NCBI GenBank assembly: GCA_023406965.1
Contig: JAEXTI010000222.1
Coordinates: 1-5,656 of the forward strand
From: Chloroflexota bacterium
GTDB taxonomy: Bacteria > Chloroflexota > Anaerolineae > Anaerolineales > Anaerolineaceae
Length of the DNA stretch: 5,656 nucleotides
Direction of reading: 5' to 3'
The number at the start of each line of letters is the position of its first letter. Positions within the stretch are counted from its first letter, which is position 1. Shown in pieces: positions 4,962 through 5,656 of this stretch. Position numbers and translations under genes: made by a program. Below the pieces are notes generated by a model. It did no database searches, was not told where the DNA came from, and saw only the letters and a list, made by a program, of their open reading frames with translations.

Positions 4962-5656
4962 ATGGCAGACAAATCACCAGCCGAAGCATTTGCCAGCAAG
5001 GTCGATTCATTGAAAACCCAGGTGGGATGGCTGCAAAGCGAGGTGCGCCTGCAGGGCGCTCGCGACGCCGTGGAAGACATGCAGACCAAGACTGTCAATT
5101 TGGCCCAGCGGATCAAGGATGCCCGCACCAAAGGGTATGTGTTTGACAAAGACCTGGAAGAGAAGGCCGTTCAGTTTGCCGGGCAGTGGCAAAGGCTGGC
5201 CCCTAGCGTGCAGACGCAATTGAACACACAGGCGGCTCAATTGAGCGGCTCATTCCGCTCGCTGGAAACCAAAATGACTCAGTTGGTGGGAATGCGCTCG
5301 AGTCCGGCGATGGGCAAAAACCTGGCGGATTCGGTGAGCGCGGAGATTGATATGGTGAAGAGCCGGGCTTCGGCGGCTGCGCGAGCGGTGGATGGGATGT
5401 ATGACTCGCTGCGCAGCCAGGTGGATGAGGTTGAAGCTCAACTGAACAAGATTGAATGGATGTTGGATCAACTGGCCGAGGCGACCTTCAAACTGCTGCC
5501 CACCGAAGGCGGGATCATGGCGGTCAAGGCGGTGTGGTGCCCGAATGGCAAAGAAGAGAAGGATGACCCGGAAGGGGTGCTGTATCTGACCGATCAGCGT
5601 TTGATTTTTGAGCAAAAAGAAGAGGTGGCGACCAAGAAGGTTTTGTTCATCACCAC
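4962..5656 (+). CDS. coiled-coil protein with a GRAM/PH-like C-terminal domain, partial (runs off the right edge)
   Basis: An open frame of 231 full codons runs from the ATG at 4962 to the window end without a stop, so the C-terminus is missing. A strong AAGGGG (4950-4955) lies 6 bases before the start. There is no signal peptide or membrane segment, so it is expected to be cytoplasmic. Residues 1 to about 175 are charged, Gln/Ala-rich and helical, with leucine/valine heptad-like spacing (for example KVDSLKTQVGWLQSEVRLQ, 13-31, and a second stretch near 145-175) indicating coiled coils. From about 178 the character changes to a beta-rich segment, and GVLYLTDQRLIFEQ (205-218) is a pattern seen at the start of GRAM and bacterial PH-like domains. 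I do not recognise a named family. Function is unknown; a role at membranes or as a scaffold is only a guess from the domain type. Confidence 0.85.
   Translation, partial: MADKSPAEAFASKVDSLKTQVGWLQSEVRLQGARDAVEDMQTKTVNLAQRIKDARTKGYVFDKDLEEKAVQFAGQWQRLAPSVQTQLNTQAAQLSGSFRSLETKMTQLVGMRSSPAMGKNLADSVSAEIDMVKSRASAAARAVDGMYDSLRSQVDEVEAQLNKIEWMLDQLAEATFKLLPTEGGIMAVKAVWCPNGKEEKDDPEGVLYLTDQRLIFEQKEEVATKKVLFIT

Noticed and set aside
4931..5615. Three open frames on the - strand in the last 700 bases
   Set aside because: The + strand frame from 4962 has a strong ribosome-binding site, coherent coiled-coil sequence and no stop to the window end; the - strand frames are its shadows.

Overview
The window reads as an ordinary chromosomal segment of a moderately GC-rich bacterium with all genes on the + strand. 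A member of Chloroflexota, probably Anaerolineae-like, is my best guess. The clues are a lipoprotein with a Pro/Thr/Glu linker of the 'EPTKAP' kind, which is common in that group, a DrrA-like exporter trio, and ribosomal proteins that are canonical but not Gram-negative model-like. This is inference from style; no 16S rRNA or other marker is present.

Layout. (1) Positions 29-1171 hold a ribosomal-protein cluster: L21 (rplU), L27 (rpmA) and L31 (rpmE). It is closed by a strong intrinsic terminator at 1191-1233. The L31 gene is about twice the usual length: a complete zinc-binding L31 domain is followed in frame by a domain that looks like the C-terminal domain of the RNA polymerase alpha subunit (alphaCTD, helix-hairpin-helix). 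This is the most unusual thing in the window. (2) Positions 1259-3862 hold a tightly packed three-gene ABC-2 exporter operon: two six-helix permeases and one ATPase, joined by a TAATG overlap and a one-base gap. The substrate cannot be told from sequence. The ATPase carries Asn where the Q-loop Gln is expected. (3) Positions 3941-4759 encode a secreted lipoprotein with a repetitive Pro-rich stalk and a beta-rich, concanavalin/LamG-like C-terminal domain. (4) Positions 4760-4961 are intergenic, with a weak hairpin, a possible -10 element and a very strong two-tier terminator hairpin, so a roughly 100-nt untranslated transcript is possible here. (5) From 4962 to the window edge there is an open, unfinished gene for a soluble coiled-coil protein ending in what looks like the start of a GRAM/PH-like domain.

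The blocks look like independent transcription units. Ribosome assembly genes come first, then an exporter, a surface lipoprotein that might or might not be linked to the exporter, and an unrelated cytoplasmic coiled-coil protein. No mobile element, CRISPR array, tRNA or rRNA was seen.
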